A stretch of 64,000 nucleotides of DNA from JAYZDK01 sp964604165 (GTDB taxonomy: Bacteria; Myxococcota_A; UBA796; CAJQPC01): positions 1 through 64,000 of the forward strand of contig CAZRYF010000004.1 of assembly GCA_964604165.1 (NCBI GenBank), written 5' to 3'. The notes under the pieces are model-generated. The model had not been told where the DNA came from and did not search any database. It worked only from the letters and a program-made list of their open reading frames with translations. The position numbers were made by a program, and so were the translations under genes. Below, piece by piece: positions 61,256 to 64,000 of the stretch. Every line of letters starts with the position of its first letter. Positions within the stretch are counted from its first letter, which is position 1.

Positions 61256-61911
61256 TTCTCCTCTTGTTGGGACTGGTAGGTTGCCCGGGCGATTCGATCT
61301 GCCCAGAGGGCATGGTGCTCGTTCCGAAAGCCACTGTGGTCCTGGGCGTGGACTCCCCTACCCGCCGTTGGCACGAGGCTGCCCGGGAGGTCACGGTTCC
61401 CGACACCTGCATGGACCGGTTCGAGTACCCCAACCAAGAGGGGGAAGTGCCGCGGGTGCAGGTGTCTTGGGAGCAGGCAAGCGAAATCTGCGCGTCAAGG
61501 GAAAAGCGACTGTGCACCTCCGAAGAGTGGGAGCGGGCGTGTCGGGGCACGGCCCGAAACCTGTATGCCTATGGAAACAAGCGAGACCCAGACCGCTGCA
61601 ACACCCCCCTGGAAGACGGCCCCGCCCCTCCCTTTCCCCTTTCCAAGGCGGGCAGTCACGTCAAGTGCGTGAACAAGGAGGGGGTGGCGGACCTGAACGG
61701 AAATGTGTCCGAGTGGGTTTCGGATCCCTGGGTCGGCCAGCCCGAGCCCTTTCAACCCACAGCCAAGGTCGACCCGGCCACCTGGCGCACCTTGCGAGGC
61801 GGCACCATGTGGCGCCAGACGTTCTACGGCCAGGATTGCAGCAGCAGGCACGGGCACCAGCAGACGGACCTACACGCCGATGACGGGTTTCGCTGCTGCA
61901 AGACGCCGTGA
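61252..61911 (+). CDS. Formylglycine-generating-enzyme-like (SUMF1/PvdO) lipoprotein
   Basis: 219 residues from the GTG that overlaps the previous stop, preceded by GGAGG. Signal MILLLLGLVGC (lipobox). Sulfatase-modifying-factor motifs: VSWEQASEICASREKRLCTS, EEWERACRG, LNGNVSEWVSDPW and TLRGGTMW...DDGFRCCK. The Cys pair used by true FGEs is only partly kept, with a single DCSSRHGHQQ where CxxxxC would be, so this copy may bind substrate rather than oxidise Cys. An ATG at 61186 would lengthen the N-terminus. A sulfatase-like gene two places upstream lacks the Cys target. Confidence 0.78.
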   Translation: MILLLLGLVGCPGDSICPEGMVLVPKATVVLGVDSPTRRWHEAAREVTVPDTCMDRFEYPNQEGEVPRVQVSWEQASEICASREKRLCTSEEWERACRGTARNLYAYGNKRDPDRCNTPLEDGPAPPFPLSKAGSHVKCVNKEGVADLNGNVSEWVSDPWVGQPEPFQPTAKVDPATWRTLRGGTMWRQTFYGQDCSSRHGHQQTDLHADDGFRCCKTP

Positions 61912-61959
61912 CGCGCCAAATGGCCTGCCCCAAGCAGAACCGTTAGTTGGCCGCTGTAT

Positions 61960-62036
61960 CGGGGCGTAGCGCAGCCTGGTAGCGCACCTGCTTCGGGAGC
62001 AGGGGGTCGTAGGTTCAAATCCTATCGCCCCGACCA
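61960..62036 (+). tRNA. tRNA-Pro (CGG)
   Basis: A full cloverleaf folds by hand. Acceptor CGGGGCG pairs with CGCCCCG; D-arm GCGC...GCGC; anticodon stem CCTGC (61987-61991)/GCAGG with loop TTCGGGA and anticodon CGG at 61994-61996; T-arm with loop TTCAAAT; genome-encoded CCA at 62034-62036. Confidence 0.97.
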
Positions 62037-62045
62037 AACGCAGTG

Positions 62046-62080
62046 CAGGGCGGGGCGATAGGATTATCGCCTCGCCCCTG
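62046..62080 (+). repeat. Long hairpin containing an inverted copy of the tRNA-Pro 3' end
   Basis: Arms 62046-62060 and 62065-62080 pair with one G-T wobble and one bulge around a GGAT loop (15 bp in all). Positions 62051-62065 are the exact reverse complement of tRNA positions 62017-62031 (15 bp), so this arm could instead pair with the tRNA 3' strand. It may end tRNA transcription or mark an element end. Confidence 0.8.
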
Positions 62081-62240
62081 CCACTCTGCCGAGCCGCCAG
62101 GCGGCTCATGCTTCGGAAGCCGAAAGGAGCGGGTGAAGCCCGCACCTGAAGGCCCGCGAAAGCTCCTGGCGGACAATGGCCGACAGGAGACCGTGGGGCA
62201 GGGGGTCGTAGGCCCTGGGCGGCCCGCGTTCAAATCCTAT
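62073..62240 (+). repeat. 168-bp structured tandem repeat, copy 1
   Basis: The first of two head-to-tail copies with a 168-bp period. It contains four hairpin-forming stretches (62091-62107, 62110-62120, 62129-62143, 62163-62189). It then has GCAGGGGGTCGTAGG (62198-62212), identical to tRNA-Pro 61999-62013, a 16-bp insert (62213-62228), and TTCAAATCCTATCGCCCC, identical to tRNA-Pro 62014-62031. It is therefore partly a tRNA 3'-half copy with an insert at the T-stem/T-loop junction. Confidence 0.9.
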
Positions 62241-62408
62241 CGCCCCTGCCACTCTGCCGAGCCGCCAGGCGGCTCATGCTTCGGAAGCCGAAAGGAGCGG
62301 GTGAAGCCCGCACCTGAAGGCCCGCGAAAGCTCCTGGCGGACAATGGCCGACAGGAGACCGTGGGGCAGGGGGTCGTAGGCCCTGGGCGGCCCGCGTTCA
62401 AATCCTAT
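62241..62408 (+). repeat. 168-bp structured tandem repeat, copy 2, with partial third copy
   Basis: Identical to copy 1 over the whole period as far as can be read by eye, again with the tRNA 3'-half block (62366-62380 and 62397-62414). About 16 bp of a third copy follow (to about 62424), after which the sequence diverges. The stretch from here to the methyltransferase start at 62543 shows no other feature. Confidence 0.9.
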
Positions 62409-62542
62409 CGCCCCTGCCACTCTGCGCGGCGGGGGCCCCATCAGGAACGCGCCCTGCACTTGGCAGCTTCTGAGAAGACATAGGGAGGACTCTCTCAAAC
62501 TGGCATGTTCCTCAGCAGCGGGGCGCTCGATAGAATGCCCCC

Positions 62543-63292
62543 ATGCCCCCCACCCCCACCGACCTCTTCGATGCCGTCACCGCCTTGCTCCGCGGAGAAG
62601 ACGACCTCCCCTTCTGGCAATTCCTCGCCACACGATCACCCGGCCCTGTATTGGAGTGCGGCGCGGGCACCGGCCGCATACTCGCGCCCCTCCTTAAGGC
62701 CGGCGTCGATGCATACGGTCTTGAGCTGTCCGAAGAACGGCTGTGCGCAGGGCGCTCCCGCCTACAGGCCCTTGGAGCCGACGCATCCCGTCGCCTGCTC
62801 CCGGGTGACATGACCGACTTCTCCCACCCCCGACGCTACCGCCTCGTTCTCATTCCGCTGAACACCATCTCCCTTCTCACCGATGACCAATTGGAAGCGA
62901 CCCTTGGGTGTATCCGCAAACACCTGCATCCGGTCGGAGAGCTGGTCTTCGACGTGGACCTTCGGATCGTCCTCCCCGAAGAGGCTTCCCGAGGGGGGTG
63001 GGTCACATCGTGGCAATCACTCAACGTGGGAGGAGAACCTGCCAAATTTCGCCAACGGTTTCAAAGAGAACAGAAGGGGGCATGGGCAATCGAGCAGTCG
63101 TGCCGATTCAACGACGGTTCAGAGATAGCGATCAACCTCCAGCTCCTCATTCGTTCCCTTGAACGAGTGACCGAACTGTTGACTGGCGCCGGGTGGGAGA
63201 TCCAGGTGGCCCGAGACGAGGGGGGCAGAGAGGTGACCGCCTCCAGCCGGATTGCATTTGTGGTGGCAAAGCCGAGCAGCATTCCCGACTGA
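62543..63292 (+). CDS. Class I SAM-dependent methyltransferase
   Basis: 249 residues. Motif I is VLECGAGTGRILAPLLKAG, with GLELSEERL (motif II acidic residue), LLPGDMTDFSHPRRYRLVLI, and LHPVGELVFDVDL (motif after beta-5). The C-terminal substrate domain is beta-rich. It fits the small-molecule SAM methyltransferase group; the substrate is unknown. It has no clear operon partner, and its end is convergent with rpe, 20 bp away. Confidence 0.85.
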   Translation: MPPTPTDLFDAVTALLRGEDDLPFWQFLATRSPGPVLECGAGTGRILAPLLKAGVDAYGLELSEERLCAGRSRLQALGADASRRLLPGDMTDFSHPRRYRLVLIPLNTISLLTDDQLEATLGCIRKHLHPVGELVFDVDLRIVLPEEASRGGWVTSWQSLNVGGEPAKFRQRFQREQKGAWAIEQSCRFNDGSEIAINLQLLIRSLERVTELLTGAGWEIQVARDEGGREVTASSRIAFVVAKPSSIPD

Positions 63293-63306
63293 GTCCGGGG
63301 ACCCGA

Positions 63307-63320
63307 CCGCACTTATGCGG
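63307..63320. terminator. Possible bidirectional terminator hairpin
   Basis: CCGCA-CTTA-TGCGG, a 5-bp stem with 4-nt loop, lies between the convergent methyltransferase and rpe genes and contains the rpe stop codon. No U-tract follows. Confidence 0.3.
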
Positions 63321-63966
63321 GCCGGCCCTTGAGCGCCGCAATCGCGTCCGCCCGATTCGGAGCCCCATAGATCCCGGACCCACTCACCAGGACATGAGCG
63401 CCCGCCTCCACAAATCGGTGGGCATTGTCGACCTTTACGCCTCCATCCACCTGGATCAGGGTGTCCAGCCCCATGGAGTCAATCCGGCTGCGAATGCGCT
63501 CAATCTTGGGGAACACCCGCTCGATGAGCGACTGCCCTCCGAAGCCTGGATTCACGCTCATCACAAGGACGAGATCCAACTCCTCCAACACGTAGTCGAG
63601 CACGCTCTCAGGGGTGTGGGGGTTCAGAGCCACCCCGGCCTTGGCCCCCGTAGAACGGATGTGTTGCACGGAGCGGTCCAGGTGGTCGCAAGCCTCTGCA
63701 TGAACGGTGATTCCATCGGCACCTGCGGCCCGAAAGTCCTCCACGTACCGGTCGGGCTCCACAATCATCAGGTGGCAGTCCAGGGGCTTGTCTGTCACCG
63801 GACGCAGGGCCTTTACCACCAGGGGGCCGATGGTGATGTTCGGCACAAACCGGCCATCCATCACGTCCACGTGAATCCAGTCTGCATCCCGCACACTCTC
63901 CACCTCCTCCCCCAGGCGGGCGAAATCGGCGGACAGAATGGAGGGAGCGATCAAAGGAGTCGTCAT
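63313..63966 (-). CDS. rpe: Ribulose-phosphate 3-epimerase
   Basis: 217 residues, the usual length. TIM-barrel motifs: IAPSILSADFARLGEEV, DWIHVDVMDGRFVPNIT (catalytic Asp and metal His), CHLMIVEPDRYV, VMSVNPGFGGQSLI, and QVDGGVKVDNAHRFVEAG with VSGSGIYGA for phosphate binding. It interconverts ribulose-5-phosphate and xylulose-5-phosphate in the pentose phosphate pathway. GGAG precedes the ATG at 63966, and the sequence beyond may hold the end of another minus-strand gene. Confidence 0.95.
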   Translation of the reverse strand: MTTPLIAPSILSADFARLGEEVESVRDADWIHVDVMDGRFVPNITIGPLVVKALRPVTDKPLDCHLMIVEPDRYVEDFRAAGADGITVHAEACDHLDRSVQHIRSTGAKAGVALNPHTPESVLDYVLEELDLVLVMSVNPGFGGQSLIERVFPKIERIRSRIDSMGLDTLIQVDGGVKVDNAHRFVEAGAHVLVSGSGIYGAPNRADAIAALKGRPA

Positions 63967-64000
63967 GAGAGCACCTCTCCTGGTTCTATGCGGGCGCCAT

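Noticed and set aside
62198..62250. Functional second tRNA in the repeat, since it ends CCCCTGCCA.
   Set aside because: The T-stem is broken by a 16-bp insert and there is no 5' acceptor, D-arm or anticodon 5' strand.
62073..62424. CRISPR array.
   Set aside because: Only two long (168-bp) contiguous units, with no short repeats and variable spacers.
62043..62483. Open frame through the 168-bp repeats that would encode a 56-residue tandem repeat protein.
   Set aside because: 168 is a multiple of 3, so any open copy stays open. The sequence is explained by RNA hairpins and tRNA copies, there is no good ribosome-binding site, and the translated composition (Pro/Arg-rich) is not protein-like.

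Overview
The window is GC-rich, densely coded DNA with no rRNA, phage or plasmid genes. The gene set points to a Myxococcota-like (former deltaproteobacterial) bacterium: an OmpA lipoprotein with thrombospondin type-3 calcium repeats beside a DUF4398 lipoprotein, a three-gene DUF1592-like/DUF1501 cytochrome-type module, many short lipoproteins with D/S/T-rich linkers, and a HugZ/DUF2470 protein. This assignment is an inference from gene content.

Layout. 0-8 kb: surface lipoproteins, two large polytopic membrane proteins, a family 2 glycosyltransferase and a proline-rich lipoprotein. 8-19 kb: an ICMT-like methyltransferase, a cobalamin-type radical SAM protein, an acetolactate synthase-like/aldehyde dehydrogenase pair, a 5'-truncated DUF4143 ATPase relic, a second radical SAM protein divergent from a UDP-galactopyranose-mutase-like flavoprotein, and an RlmL-like RNA methyltransferase. 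19-32 kb: mostly housekeeping and regulatory genes (HugZ-like, DksA, GalU, PriA, SfsA, two cNMP-binding proteins, an SDR, a long-chain acyl-CoA synthetase), plus two tiny paralogous proteins of unknown family. 32-54 kb: three more cobalamin-type radical SAM proteins mixed with seven large membrane proteins of glycosyltransferase-C type, an SGNH hydrolase, a PlsC-type acyltransferase with an unusual C-terminus, an extended SDR and a DUF3050 protein. 54-58 kb: the translationally coupled DUF1501 module. 58-62 kb: a sulfatase-like lipoprotein, another GT-C-like protein and a formylglycine-generating-enzyme-like lipoprotein. 62-64 kb: tRNA-Pro(CGG), a structured 168-bp tandem repeat built partly from the 3' half of that tRNA, a methyltransferase and ribulose-phosphate 3-epimerase.

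How it fits together. Five radical SAM proteins with N-terminal B12-binding-like domains, ten GT-C-like membrane proteins, GT2, UGM-like, GalU, epimerase, PlsC, SGNH and sulfatase-like proteins suggest a large investment in making and decorating cell-envelope lipids or glycans. At least five of the membrane proteins share two C-terminal motifs, so they look like one locally expanded family. The substrate cannot be read from sequence.

The most unusual non-coding signal is at 61999-62424. An inverted copy of the tRNA-Pro 3' end and two direct 168-bp repeats, each carrying the tRNA 3' half interrupted by the same 16-bp insert, lie just downstream of the tRNA.

Many adjacent genes overlap by 1-4 bp and use GTG or TTG starts, so several start positions were chosen from overlaps, ribosome-binding sites and signal peptides.
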